Below, one piece after another: positions 33,941-44,560 of a stretch of 64,000 bases of DNA. The DNA is from Tethya wilhelma (Eukaryota; Porifera; Demospongiae; Tethyida; Tethyidae). Position 1 is the stretch's first letter. The number at the start of each line of letters is the position of its first letter. The stretch covers positions 34,696-98,695 of the forward strand of contig CAXIPT010000069.1 of NCBI GenBank assembly GCA_964030475.1, read 5' to 3'. The notes below the pieces were generated by a model. The model made no database searches, had not been told where the DNA came from, and worked only from the letters and a program-made list of their open reading frames with translations. A program made the translations under genes and the position numbers.

Positions 33941-35653
33941 TTGTTCTCATTTTTCTATAATTCTAAAAATTACATTTGTGTTGGTGTGTGTAGTTAGTAG
34001 TCTGGCAAGCCAGACTCATTGAGTGAGCGGTGGGGTGCTGAACTGGCAAGTTGTGTAGCCTGCTTGATACTGAAGTGAAACACACATCTCAGTCATTTGG
34101 AGGCAGGAGCTGTATCATAAGATTTACTTGCCTTTCTATGTTATGATAATCAAAGTCCTGATTCATCTCTTAAGAAGAGCGACAAAATAGTTCTAGGCAA
34201 CTTCAGTGCATTTAATTCCAACTTTTGTGTGTGGAAGGGGTCGTCAATTCGAATTTTCTAGAAGCTAATAAATTATTCATGAGTGTAGAAATTAATGGCG
34301 GCCATATGGAGGAGGCGCTTCTTCCGGAAGAAACCAAGTTCATTCGTTCAAGAATCAGCTTCTGAAAGTGAATAGTCTCTGAGAAAAGTTGAGCAGAAGA
34401 AGAAGAAGAAGAAGAAGAAGAAGAAGAAGAAGAGGATGAAGAAAATTGGAGGTTTGGCATGTTTGTGTTTGTTACTTTAGCCATGGTTTTAGGCCATGTT
34501 TTTGGGCTCATTAGAAAGGGAAAGAGCTAAATAGTAGCTTAAGAAGCCTTTTAGTGCTAAGCGCTCAGTTTTTGCAGAGTTATTTGCGTGAATATTTGTA
34601 TTGCGCTAATGGGCCATCCATGCCATTCGTGTGTACCCAGTACTAACGTACACTATCTGACGCACCCTTTTGGGACTTAGAAAATTTTTGCAAGGTCATC
34701 TTTAGGAAAAGGTCGTTACAATTAAATGTTTAGAGCTTGAAATTTGACTGTTTTACTTGTACTTAGTGTTTGCAGAGCTGAGTGTCCATCTACAGATAAA
34801 AAAACAAAGGTAAAGAGCAACAGAGTTCTGCATGCTCAACTCAGTTCTAGCTAGCTATTTCTCAGTGACTTTCACCGTGATTGCCCAATGGCATTGATGG
34901 CGTTTTGTGTCTTCTTTGATTTTCTACGTAATCAGTCAGTGATCAGTCAAGAAGTCGACATAGCTGAGTACATGCAGCAGCAGTGATCCAATGCTTGAAT
35001 GTGGCATGCTGGCTAGCGACTCTGACTGCACAGCAAGTTGTGAAGTCTGAGAGTCAGATGATGAGCCTGAAATAATTCAGTTTTCTGTAATTATACATAC
35101 TTTACTAGTTTCAGAAGTCTGCATTGATCAGTAGCCTAGTAGGCTGAATAAGGCATGCAGCTCAGTAAGTTGAGACTTGTGACACCATATTATAATTTAT
35201 CAATATTATAGATTAATTATTATGGTAATAGAATCATGTATGCATCAAGTTGGATTGTATACAGTGCATGGCTGTGTCTGTGGAGATTGAACTTCTGCAG
35301 AGGCTTTTGATCACTTCTCACAATCTGCATGATTGAGTAGAACAATACTTAATGAGTTTATTTCACTTGCTTTTATATTGGCAGTCTGTATATGCGGCAA
35401 TCTTTCTCATCTTCTCCCTTCCAGTCTCCTCTTGCCAATGGCCTCCAGGTGGTGGATCTCACTCACGCCCCTCTGGCTCACACTCATGAGGAGACAACTG
35501 AAATCGGAGTTTGAGTAGCAAACTGATAGTCAAGTTTGCATGCAATGTGTATACACTCCACATGACGACCTTTACCAGAGTGTTGACCTTGTGAAAAAAT
35601 TTCTAAGTCCCGAAAGGGTGCATCAGATAAAAATTAGCCTACCGTACTGGGAA
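33941..35653 (-). repeat. Repeat B, copy 3, inverted, with element C inserted near its end
   Basis: It reads as the inverse complement of B. A GTCTGGCAAGCCAGAC palindrome lies near 34008, TTAAATGCACTGAAGTTGCC near 34210, and an (AGA)n microsatellite near 34395-34435. The terminal GTGTACCCAGTACTA stops at 34645 and ACCGTACTGGGAA resumes at 35641. Confidence 0.85.
34646..35638. mobile_element. Element C, ~990-bp TIR element nested in the B terminus
   Basis: The ends CTATCTGACGCACCCTTTTG and, inverted, TTATCTGATGCACCCTTTCG continue through GGGACTTAGAAA to ACAAGGTC, about 45 bp of imperfect inverted repeat. It sits between the two halves of the B terminal palindrome; CTA occurs on both sides as a possible target duplication. 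No transposase is visible inside. Confidence 0.8.
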
Positions 35654-35823
35654 TAATAATTATAATAATTTTGTTCACAAACAAGACAACATTAATTGTT
35701 ATTAATAACTCTTCCATGATGCTAACAACACACTAACACACTTGCACCTGTGCATGAGATCTTTTTAATTCTGGGCATGACTCTTTAGATGGAATTGTTT
35801 GATCTTTTCTGTAGTAATCCAAC

Positions 35824-36840
35824 TCAAGAGATTGGATAGAATCCATAAGCATTTTCGCTTAGATTCAAGCATTGTTTTAAGTTTAGAAACCAATACTTCA
35901 TGTCATTTTTTGGGGGGGAATTTGAGACAGTTTTACCATTCTTAATGCTGTGCCAAAGTTTGTCATACTCAATTACTTCTTCAGAGTTCTCACCTAGAAC
36001 TTCAAACATACGAAGAGCATATTTTGTCTTCAATTGGGAGCTCTTTAGCTGTTCTGAAGTGTTTTCCGATCTAAATTCTAAATCAAGATCAACTTCAACA
36101 GCAACTGTTTCTTCTTGTGTCCTGCAGCTTAAAGAATGGTCGGCAGTAGGCAATGTAGATGTTAAGGAACACTCATCACCAGGCACCAGTGGTGGATCTA
36201 GGATTTAAAATAGAAGGGTTCCAATTATTGTGCGTGGGAAATTTTTAGCTAAGCCACACCCACTTCCGTTCTTAAAGCCATGCCCCTTTAGTGTGTGGAC
36301 AGCTGGATTTTGCCACAAGGCCTGAATGGAGAAAAAAACTGCAAGAAAGAGTCAGAAACTATTATTATAGTAAACCAAAGACTGCTATACAGTGAGATTT
36401 TGAGTTGCTTTTGGTATTTTTAAGTTGAAAGGGGGGGTTCCAGCTAGCACTTTTCCAGTCCCTACAGTTAATTATTATGTGAGGTCTCAGCTGAAAGAGG
36501 GTTCCATGGAACCCTAGGAACCACCCTAAATCCGCCACTGGGCACTCCCGAACTTGCGGAACAGCCACTTGAGCATATGATTGGGGGGGGTACAGCTTGA
36601 GTTACAATTTCCAGGTAGAGTAGATCTAGAACGTACAGAGAAGTTATGACTACTGGGTCTTGAGCAACAATCAAAAGTTATTGTAGAACTTGAAGAACAA
36701 TCACAATTATTAGATGTAGGCTGAGAGGTAGAGCTAATTGTAAACAAACCACTATCATCAGACAAAGAGCAATTACATAATGTAGATCTTGTCATATAGC
36801 ATTCAGGAGAAGCCAAGCTGGATGAGCCATTTCAAGGATC
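35824..36840 (-). pseudogene. Unidentified Ser-rich frame split by a MITE
   Basis: The minus-strand frame 36840-36545 (Ser/Cys/Asn-rich) meets a second at 36186-35824 (ALRMFEVLGENSEEVIEYDK; MKYWFLNLKQCLNLSENAYG) across the 354-bp MITE at 36187-36540. After removal of the insert and one 5-bp duplicate the two frames still differ, so a further shift exists. I do not recognise the protein. A neighbouring plus-strand transposon-like frame suggests it belongs to a mobile element. Confidence 0.4.
36187..36540. mobile_element. hAT-type MITE G, copy 1 (354 bp)
   Basis: The TIRs are CAGTGGTGGATCTAGGATTT and the inverse of ...AAATCCGCCACTG. An exact 5-bp target duplication GGCAC lies on both sides (36182-36186 and 36541-36545). 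The CAGTGGCGGATCTAGG type of end is common in metazoan hAT-derived MITEs. The interior carries CCACACCCACTT, which is shared with copy 2. Confidence 0.85.
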
Positions 36841-36854
36841 CAGATGTGTAGAGC

Positions 36855-37437
36855 TTGAATTGCAATCATGAGGACACACTAGTGGGTACGAAATTACATG
36901 TGAAGCTGCATCATAAAGTTGCATGGATGCTTGGCTCAAACTTGTCTTCTATAACTTTCTTCTCTTGGCGCTCTGCTACATCTTCCAGCTTAGGTGATCT
37001 GAAGTGCAAGAGTGCTTGTCCATTGCTCTCTCTTCAGGATCATCATCTCCATCAAAAAATTTATACCAGTACAAGCTCCCATTGCGTTCTTCAACTCTAC
37101 TGTGTTACCTGGCTACACCACAAATTATGCAAAAGCCTTTTTGTTACACTGAGAGAAGGAATGTCAAGAGAGAGATTCTTTGGGCAATATCTACATGCAC
37201 TTGTAGCTCATGGTCCTCCTCAGCTTGAGATTGTCTCACTCAGCTCAGTCAACACTAAAAATGAAGAGAGGATATTTAGTCAAGCTAGTAAGTCAGCTAC
37301 CAGTGCTTCATATCAGCATCCTCAAAATGTAGTTTCAACAATCATACTACCGCTGCAAGCTAAATATGAACTAAAGAAGACAAGCATTTCGGTGAGGAAG
37401 GCTGAGAGCAGTTTCAAAAGTGGCTAAAGAAATTGCT
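36855..37437 (+). pseudogene. Transposon-protein C-terminal fragment of an unclassified family
   Basis: It reads RFFGQYLHALVAHGPPQLEI, then SLSSVNTKNEERIFSQASKS and PQNVVSTIILPLQAK. I recall this sequence type (FFGxYLHxLxxHxP ... NTENEER) near the C-terminus of transposon proteins in cnidarians and sponges, but cannot give the superfamily. The upstream part is in a different frame. The piece ends at a stop at 37425 and a further partial frame follows. Confidence 0.5.
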
Positions 37438-38220
37438 ACATACCAAGGTACTACTGTCAAAAATTCATTTCTGGAAACCAAAATTTACGCCGAGTCAGTC
37501 CTTTCTTGGCCTGTGGTGAAGCAGCTGAGATATCCTGACTGCTGTTTCTACAAGCTATTGTATTTCCCATGTAACTTTTTTATCTGTGAAAAGCTGAAGT
37601 AAGAGAATCATCATTATCCTGTAGTCTGCACCGGACATTTCCTCGGTTGTGTTGCTAGATATAATTTCTTTGCACGTTTCACGGATTTCACCTTGAAGTA
37701 GGTATGGTATCTGCTTACACAGATTTGCAAAGTGACGTGAAGTGGTTCGCAATCTAATATGCTGTAAACTTCAAGGTGTAGTTCATAAATATTGTTCTGA
37801 ATTGCCTACAAAAGGGCAGGAACACGCCGGACTCCTTGCAATATTTGGACTAGAATAGTTTCCATTTTATCTTTTATTGTTTCTGTGTAGAAATGATTTC
37901 TGGCATTGAGTTCTTGCTTTAATTGGTTAACTTTGAAACTTTAAAATGGTTTCAAATTAAACGAGAGCTTTCCGAATTTTCCAGATATAGCGATGGTTTG
38001 AATGTCCTTTAAACTCTGTCTTGGTTGTTGCAGAGAGTGTGCTAAGTCATCCATTAAGCTTGTTTTTGTTTCTCAACCACCACACTTATAGTTCCCCCCT
38101 TGCTGTGTTTCTCTTTCATACTGCTGGGCAGGGTGGTCTCCAACAAAGAATCGCATTTTGTCATTGATTGGTATGTTGTTGGATGAGAAAATAGATTCAG
38201 AGATTGTTTTCATGGATTTT
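37438..38220. other. Intergenic, mostly nothing identified
   Basis: The first 160 bp may continue the preceding frame (YQGTTVKNSFLETKIYAESV) with shifts. The rest shows no exon, microsatellite or inverted repeat that I could recognise. Confidence 0.35.
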
Positions 38221-38462
38221 ACTTGTTTGTTCTCATTTTTCCATAATTCTACAAATTAGATTTAAGTTGGTGTGTGTAGCTAGCTACTGAGCTAATACTC
38301 TGGCAAGCCAGACTCACTGAGCCAGCAGCGGGCTGCTGAGCTGGGAAAATGTGTAGCCTGCTTGATACTGAAGTGAAACACACATCTCAGTCATTTGGAG
38401 GCAGGAGCTGTATCATAAGATTTACTTGCCTTTCTACAAGTAAAAAAAACATTGGAAATGTA
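38221..38462 (-). repeat. Inverted repeat-B tail followed by an A-element end fragment
   Basis: 38221-38435 is the inverse complement of a B 3' end (ACTTGTTTGTTCTCATTTTT, TCTGGCAAGCCAGACTCACT). 38436-38462 is the first 27 bp of element A (ACAAGTAAAAAAAACATTGG), immediately followed by a new B. Confidence 0.8.
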
Positions 38463-38797
38463 ATTCCCAGTACGGTAGTACTGGGTACTCAGGAATGGCA
38501 CAAATGGCCCATTAGCGCAATACAAATATTCACACGAATAACTCTGCAAAAACCGAGCGCTTAGCACTAAAAGGCTTCTTAAGCTACTATTTAGCTCTTT
38601 CTCTTTCTAATGAGCCCAAAAACATGGCCTAAAACCATTGCTAAAGTAACAAACACACATATGCCAAACCTCCAATTCTTCTTCTTCTTCCTCTTCCTCT
38701 TCCTCTTCCTCTTCCTCTTCTATTTACTTTCAGAAGCTGATTCTTGAACGAATGAACTTGGTTTCTTCCAGGACAGTCGCTTTTGCCATCAGTTTTT

Positions 38798-39235
38798 GGT
38801 AGATGGCAGAAGTAAACATGTATCCAAACTTAGAAAATACTTCAAAAAAAAATCTTAAAAAATCAGTAGGGATCATGCATCGAACCATGGACCATACAGT
38901 CCACAGCACTGCTTACTACCTATCTATCCCACCAGGCTGTTCCTGCCAGCTTTCCCTTTTTAGCCTTACTTTAATGCAATCTCTAATAATAATAATATAT
39001 TGCACTAGACCCCTATCCCTTGCCCCAGCCCTAGCGCTACCCCTAGCCCTAGCCACGGCCTCAGCCCTAGCCTAGTAGACTAGCCTAAGCACAAGCAAGA
39101 GACTGGGGCCCTGTACGGGCCCCAGTCTCTTGCTTGTGCTTTGTAAAATCCATATATTACATATATTAATCCATATATTCATATACTAGTTATGAATATG
39201 CTGATTAGGATACTAGTTTACTTCTGCCATCAACC
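38798..39235. mobile_element. Element H (438 bp) with short TIR, tRNA-like boxes and a strong hairpin
   Basis: The ends GGTAGATGGCAGAAGTAAAC and, inverted, GGTTGATGGCAGAAGTAAAC are nearly identical. Inside, the minus strand has GGTTCGATGC (38877-38886), like a pol III box B, with a possible weak box A about 35 bp upstream. A CCCTAG-rich hexamer tract lies at 39005-39070. Comparison with B copy 6, which is uninterrupted, shows the insertion. The class is unclear. Confidence 0.6.
39088..39141. repeat. Perfect hairpin with ~25-nt arms
   Basis: The arm AAGCACAAGCAAGAGACTGG continues to GGCCC and is followed, after a loop of about 4 bases, by its exact inverse complement. In RNA it would form a very stable stem. 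Confidence 0.9.
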
Positions 39236-39719
39236 GACTTTAGCGCCTCTCATTGAGTAGCTAGATACAAGGCGAAAAGCGCCTCCTCCATATGGCCGCC
39301 ATTAATTTCTACACTCATACATAACTTATTAGCTTCTAGAAAATTCAAATTGACGACCCTTTCCACACACAAAAGTGTGCGTTATTTGGAATTAAATGCA
39401 CTGAAGTTGCTTGGAACTATTTTGTGATATCTGGTTGCTCTTCTTAAGAGATGAATCAGGACTTTGATTATCATAACATATAGAAAAGCAAGTAAATTTT
39501 ATGATACACCTCCTGCCTCTAAATGACTGAGATGTGGAGATGTGTGTTTCACTTCAGTATCAAGCAGGCTACACTACTTACTCAGCAGCCTACACAACTT
39601 ACTCAGCAGCCCACAGTTCAGTAGTCTGGCTTGCCAGACTACTAGCTTAGTAGCTAGCTACACATACCAACTCAAATGTGATTTGTAAAATAATGGAAAA
39701 ATGAGAACAAACTAGTAAA

Positions 39720-40715
39720 TGTGCTTTCATCTTCATATGTCTCTCTTCTTCTCTTGTTAGTCAGTTTGCTATCTCTTGAGTCTTTTAGTGTTTCACTGAG
39801 TTGAGTAGCTTCTCTTGTTGCTTTTCTTGTTATGTCGTTCCATTGCCTTTGTATTAGTGCTCTAATGTCAGGGTCTTGTTCATTCTTGGCTAGTTCTTTG
39901 ATATCTGTATGGATTTCTTTGAGGGTTTGTTTTTCTTTGCTGATTGTTTTTGAGTGATGTTTTATCAGTAAGCTTACTAGCTTTAGAGAGGCATGGTGTA
40001 GAATGTCTCTCCAGTCCTTTTCGACTTCAGTATCAGAATGGTATATATGTGGCTTGCACCATAGAGACATGCTCCTTGGAGGCTTTCCTTCTTTTAGGCA
40101 GACCTCCATGAAATGTTTGTGGTGGTTGGCCTTGGTTAAGATGGTGAAGGCTGCTTTCAGCCTTTTTCCTTTTTCGGTTAGGAGTGTTTCAGTTTCGGCT
40201 AGGTTATTGGTTATTTCTGTTGTGTGTCTGGTTAGCTGTGAGGCTTGTTCAATCTCCATCATTAGTTGACTTGTTCCTTCAACAGTTTGGTTTAGGAGTC
40301 CAGATACGTTTAAGTCGTCGATTGAGTCTCCTTCGGCAAGGAGTCTTTGGTCAGATGCTGTGACGGTCACGTTCAAGTCTTGTCCCCCAGGATGTAATCC
40401 ATCTTTAGGTGAGGGCATGGTTGCTCCTTGTGTGTTTACGTCATCTGTGTTGGTAAAGTCCATGAGGCTATTGTTGCTGCCAGTTCCATTGACTTGTGAG
40501 CCCGTTATGTCGGTTCGGGTACTTGTTCGGTTAATCCCTGGTTGGCTTTCGCCTGTTTGGCTTTTTTGTTGTGTTTCAGGTACCGGCGTGAGTAGGTTAG
40601 ATGGACCTCCTTGGCTGGTTTGTTTGCTTGTGAGTGTTCTTTGGCCTTTGGAGATGCCATTTCTTAGGTTAATCGGGCTGCGCGTGTAGTTGGTTTTGTT
40701 AGTGCTCTTTGACAT
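39720..40715 (-). CDS. Unidentified ORF1-like protein, C-terminus cut by repeat B
   Basis: ATG at 40715. The first ~130 residues are Ser/Thr/Gly/Asn/Gln-rich and look disordered. From about residue 150 the sequence is helical (NLAETETLLTEKGKRLKAAF), then GKPPRSMSLWCKPHIY and LKLVSLLIKHHSKTISKEKQ. The length and layout (disordered N-terminus, coiled coil, basic C-terminal domain) resemble ORF1 or gag-like proteins of retroelements, but I do not recognise the family. The open frame runs on to 39672, yet its last 14 residues are translated from repeat B, so the native end is missing. Base composition is richer in GC than its surroundings. Confidence 0.6.
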
Positions 40716-41227
40716 TTCTGTATGTCAGGTCAATGAGTTTTTAGGAAAGATATGGTTAAGGTTTGGTTTATTTTCTTTTTGTTTTTTTAGGGTTGCTTCC
40801 GTATATATATCTCTTCCTGGTATATATGTAATTCTTTCTCACTTCTTTCAATAATTTCTTCCAATAAATTCTTCCGTATTCTCCACGTGCTTCTTCTATG
40901 TCTTCCAAATGCTCCAATTGCTAATCTTCCAGAATTCTTCCTGTAGGCCTTTCGACGAGTAGTCTTCTTCAGCAGGAAATAACTCGAAAATGGAAGCTAG
41001 TTGTTCGTACGTTAGGTTAAGTTCTCCTTAAGCCTTGGCGTGGCGTGTGACGTGTTGTCACATGTTCGTCACGGGTCGTTTCTGTTTATAAGGCATGCGC
41101 GTTGTGCGCTTAGGGGGTGTGGTTATAAGGGGTGTGGTTTTGGATAAATAGAAATGTCTCTCATAAGAGTAAAGTTGAAAGTTTGAAATTTTGAATATAT
41201 ATGGCTATTATAAATAATTGTAAAGTT
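40716..41227. other. Spacer between two unidentified minus-strand frames
   Basis: It contains a TATATATA-rich tract at 40800-40830, a GTGACGTGTTGTCACATG-type imperfect palindrome near 41047 and GGGGTGTGGTTATAAGGGG near 41115. No exon was recognised. Confidence 0.4.
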
Positions 41228-41485
41228 TCATTCTTCCCGTTGGGTTGTGTAGTCCGTTTCTTCAGTGTTCTGGAGGTCCGGCCAGTCGTCTTCACTTGGG
41301 AGCCTGAACCAACGCCGTATCCTCCAGTGGATAGAGCAAAGTCGATCTCTTTCGTCTTCTCGGTTTAGAGATCTGAGATCCCAATCCGCTTCAAGGTAGA
41401 CCGACAGGAAAGTTCTCTCGTCGTTTCTCCTTGCTGCGTCTTCCATAAGCTTTTCAGCTTCGTCTACAATTTGGTTTGCCGTCAT
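41228..41485 (-). CDS. Unidentified 85-residue acidic protein
   Basis: ATG at 41485, stop at 41228; it is intact over its length. It is rich in Asp, Glu and Arg, with DEAEKLMEDAARRNDERTFL and a Trp-rich centre (IHWRIRRWFRLPSEDDWPDL). It lies about 510 bp upstream of, and on the same strand as, the 39.7-40.7 kb frame. A (GTTTTTT)n tract lies upstream. No family is recognised; it could be the first exon or ORF of the same element. Confidence 0.5.
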   Translation of the reverse strand: MTANQIVDEAEKLMEDAARRNDERTFLSVYLEADWDLRSLNREDERDRLCSIHWRIRRWFRLPSEDDWPDLQNTEETDYTTQREE

Positions 41486-42400
41486 TTTAGTTTTTTGTTT
41501 TTTGTTTTTTGTTTATAGTGTTGTTGTTTGGCCTCTATTTATATGATTAAGTGGTGTTGCCTCAGGTGTTGGTTACGCTATAATTTGTTAGTGGCTAATA
41601 GCTATGGTGATTTCAAAATAGCTATTGCATGTTTAGCTGTTGTTTATGTGAGTGCTTAGGGTCATTTTAGTAGTGTTGGTTAGTGTAATAATGGTTAGGG
41701 CGGGGCAATAGCCCTCTGTAGTTCTGGCCAACCCAGTTTTTAATCAAAGCACCCCATGAGTGCTTTATAATTTAAGGGGTTATTTAATTTAATTGGGGGT
41801 CCACTGGCCTTTGTATTCATGATGTCCACGAAACTGTCATAATTATGGCTCCTGAGATTTATCAGTGGTAAATATTTAAAACTGAGTGGGTAGATTATTT
41901 TGATTCTTGAGAGGCTAGTAGGATTACTTTTAGTTTAAGCAATCAGATTGTAGAAAGACTAATGCTGTGTGACTAACTGTAGCACTTTATTTTGCCACTT
42001 TGTACTTTTATCACAATCCATTACCTTCAATTCTTTCTAAACATCTACTGATGGCCAGTAGAGGAAGCACATTCACTCCATACTTGGCTGAGAAAAAATG
42101 ATAGAAATGTATCAAAGACAGCAAGAGAGTTTGATTGACAGCAAAAGAGTTCAAGAATGGGACAAGAGTTCAGAAAAGCCGCAAAGAAGTGCATGATTGA
42201 CTCTGGAAGACCACTGTCATCAAAACTAAAGTCCATCTGGTTCATCTGGTTTGAGAATGCCGCCGGAAGTGAAATAATGAGATTCATGCAATACTTTTTA
42301 TATGGGGCATAATAGCTAACTTTTGACTGGTAAAGTGTTGGAAGCTGGAAAAGCAACCAAAAGAACAGGGAGAACGAGTGCTTTCCAATGGTGCTTGAAA
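41486..42400. other. Intergenic, largely nothing identified
   Basis: It begins with a TTTTTTG microsatellite. From about 42050 to 42400 the plus strand may hold decayed 5' sequence of the pogo element that follows. No clear motif was seen. Confidence 0.35.
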
Positions 42401-43043
42401 TTTTGAAATCGGTTGGATGTTTAAAAAGTTATTCAATTTTTTCTACTGGCATTCTCAAACCAGATTGACTTTGGATCAAAGACTCCTCAAGTTCTTTGAG
42501 GAGGAGAGATCAGAAGGAAAGCCTGTCTCAAATGAGCTGTTAAGTCTTCAGATTTCTGGTGGACACAGATTGAAGCCACCTTCAGAGCAAGCCCTGGCTG
42601 GTTATGATGGAAGAGGCAGTTCAATGTTGAGCTTAGATGTGGTATAGTTCACAGATTGTTCCTGCAGAAAAGCTTCTGTCATTTTGCAAAGCTATAAATC
42701 AGATCAAAAAAGGAGATGAACAAATCCATCATCAGCATGGATCAGACTATGTGCCAATTTGACATACCATTATCAAGATGAATTCTAAGAGATGAGAAAA
42801 GACCATCAAAATAAAAACCACCAGAGCCGAAAAAAGGTGTTTACTTGCTTTAGCAGCCATATCTAGGGCCTTTAGGGAAAAGCTTCCAGCGATGTTATTT
42901 TTTCAAATAGAAAGGAGATAAACTTGGAATTAGAGTGAAGAGCAAGCTGAAAATTACAGAAAACGTTCGTGTACGAGCTTCTTCTGATGGATGGATGACC
43001 GCTCTAGAGTATCATCACAATATCTTCAAGCGAAAGGAAAAAC
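42401..43043 (+). pseudogene. pogo/Tigger-like transposase remnant
   Basis: CENP-B-type helix-turn-helix traces (LKFFEEERSEGKPVSNELL near 42495; FRASPGWL near 42580) precede a DDE start SIISMDQTMCQFDIPLSR (about 42735-42790), then VKSKLKITENVRVRASSDGW and MTALEYHHNIFKRKEKL (42935-43040). Many stops and shifts are present. The MDQTMC Asp matches the first catalytic residue of the Tigger family. It is cut by a copia LTR beginning at 43044. Confidence 0.75.
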
Positions 43044-43209
43044 TGTTGTAAAAACAATTACTTAGTTGTACATAGCTTATTCACTGATTCTATATTTAGA
43101 ACTTATCGGATCATGTCATTGAATTCTAAGTTTAGTTTTCTTTCTAGAATCTTCCTTTTTTGTCACATGTACTATCTGAGAATGAACTGAATCTTTTCTA
43201 AATCAAACA
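43044..43209 (+). repeat. copia LTR, copy 1 (166 bp)
   Basis: It starts TGTTGTAAAAACAATTACTT and ends AAATCAAACA, TG...CA bounded. It is nearly the same as the inverted LTRs at 44909-45081 and 54357-54519. It lies within the pogo remnant. Only the 5' LTR of this copy is present. Confidence 0.85.
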
Positions 43210-43225
43210 GGTTATGGGCCCAGCA
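43210..43225 (+). promoter_or_regulatory. copia primer-binding site, half-tRNA initiator-Met type
   Basis: GGTTATGGGCCCAGCA begins at the base after the LTR. It is complementary to the TGCTGGGCCCATAACC anticodon region of eukaryotic initiator-Met tRNA, the internal priming mode known from Drosophila copia. The same site follows the other two LTRs. Confidence 0.85.
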
Positions 43226-43280
43226 TCCTTACCTGTACTTGTAAAGTCAAGACTACATGTGACAGTATTGAAGGCTGAGA

Positions 43281-44347
43281 ATGGCCACCGCATCTTTCGA
43301 AAAGTTTTTCGTCAACATTCCTCAGTTAAAGGAGGAGAAGGACTGGCTGGTATGGAAGTTTCAAGTGACTCACGCTATGAAGGCTTCAGGTATGTGGGAG
43401 CGAGTAACTGGTACTGCTAGTCGAGAAGGAGCGGATAACTTGAGCTTGGAACAGAAAGCTTTCTATCTGATCCTACAATGCATTGGGCAGAGGTACGTGC
43501 CAATGGTAATGAACTGTATGAAGCTGAAAGAATTGTGGGACACTCTAAGTCGGTATTTTGAAAGGAAAACCGTCAGCAACAAAGTCTACACATTGATGCA
43601 GCTGTATGGGCTTCGTATGAGGAAAGACACTTGAATGCAAGATCACCTACGTGAGCTAGATGAGCTATCAGATAAGTTAGCTGCTATTGGGGAAGAAGTG
43701 AGCGACAACCACAGGTTGGCTGTCCTACTACGAAGTGTGCAAGACAACTATCCGACTCTTGTGACAGCTCTTCTAGCAAAGGGAGACGATAACCCCACCC
43801 TAGTGTTTGCTAAGCAAGCTCTACTGGATGAAGAGCAACGGCAAGGAAGAGGTAACACAGAGCTAGGAGCGACTCAAAGGGAGGTGACGCAGCCCTGAAG
43901 GCACGAAAAACATTTAGGAAAGGATCAAAGTCTGGTGCGTGTTATCATTGTTAGCAGAAAGGTCACTTTATGCGAAGCTGTCCCACTCTTGTCAAAGATA
44001 AGACGGGGCATAGAGCAAAGACTGCCAAAGAACATGTAGAGGTCAGTGAGAGTTCAGATGCAGAAGTGGGCTACGTGTTTGTGGCCTCTGAGTCAGCGGG
44101 ACTCAAGGCAGAAGCCAATGACGAATGGATCATTGACTCTGGAGCTAGCCGACACATGACATTTCAACGTAATGCGCTCAGGGAATATCAAGAGTTTGAA
44201 AATCTTGAGCGAGTTCAACTTGGTGATGGTCGCACAGTCGATGCACTTGGAACAGGGAAAGTCAAAATTATCTCTCAACTTATCTGTGGCAAAGAGATCA
44301 CTGGGTGGATGACCGATGTTCTCTATGTGCCTAACCTAGCAAGTAAT
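43281..44347 (+). pseudogene. copia gag-protease fragment, copy 1
   Basis: ATG at 43281 (MATASFEKFFVNIPQLK). The gag domain runs to about 43890 and has a TGA at 43632 where copy 3 has Arg. A damaged zinc knuckle (CYHC then a stop, about 43940) and the protease motif IIDSGASRHMT (about 44130) follow. Copia similarity stops near 44347 at LASN, so integrase, reverse transcriptase and the 3' LTR are absent. Confidence 0.85.
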
Positions 44348-44560
44348 TGCTTACACAATACAGGTACACAACTAAATTCAATAAAGCTGTTGGCGCATTA
44401 CATACTATTTCCAATGCTTAGATTTTGAAACGCGTGGTGGGTTATTGATTCCACCATGATTCCATGTAATCAATGTGAACAAGTCTTCAGAGAGAAAAAA
44501 ATGTTTGAAAAAAGCTTATGCAGTCTTACACAGGTACACAAAGTAGAAATAGTCTAAATC
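44348..44560. other. Unassigned sequence between two copia pieces
   Basis: No match to the rest of copia or other repeats in the window was noticed. It contains two ACACAGGTACACAA-like strings. Confidence 0.3.

Larger units (their letters stand above)
38463..39719 (+). repeat. Repeat B, copy 4, with element H inserted
   Basis: It starts TTCCCAGTACGGTAGTACTG and includes a (CTTCCT)n tract at 38680-38720. Element H occupies 38798-39235. B resumes at GACTTTAGCGCCTCTCATTG and ends ATGAGAACAAACTAGTAAA, without a following A element. The B tail has replaced the 3' end of the frame that reads in from the right. Confidence 0.85.

Noticed and set aside
34212..34511. Minus-strand frame with a run of 15 Ser
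   Set aside because: It is the (AGA)n microsatellite inside inverted repeat B. Sister B copies do not keep the frame.
39005..39070. CCCTAG hexamer tract as an internal telomere repeat
   Set aside because: The metazoan telomere unit would read CCCTAA; here the units are CCCTAG with many variants, inside an inserted element.
40003..40689. Plus-strand frames opposite the 39.7-40.7 kb gene
   Set aside because: The minus-strand frame is longer, has ATG context and sensible composition. The plus frames are its shadows.
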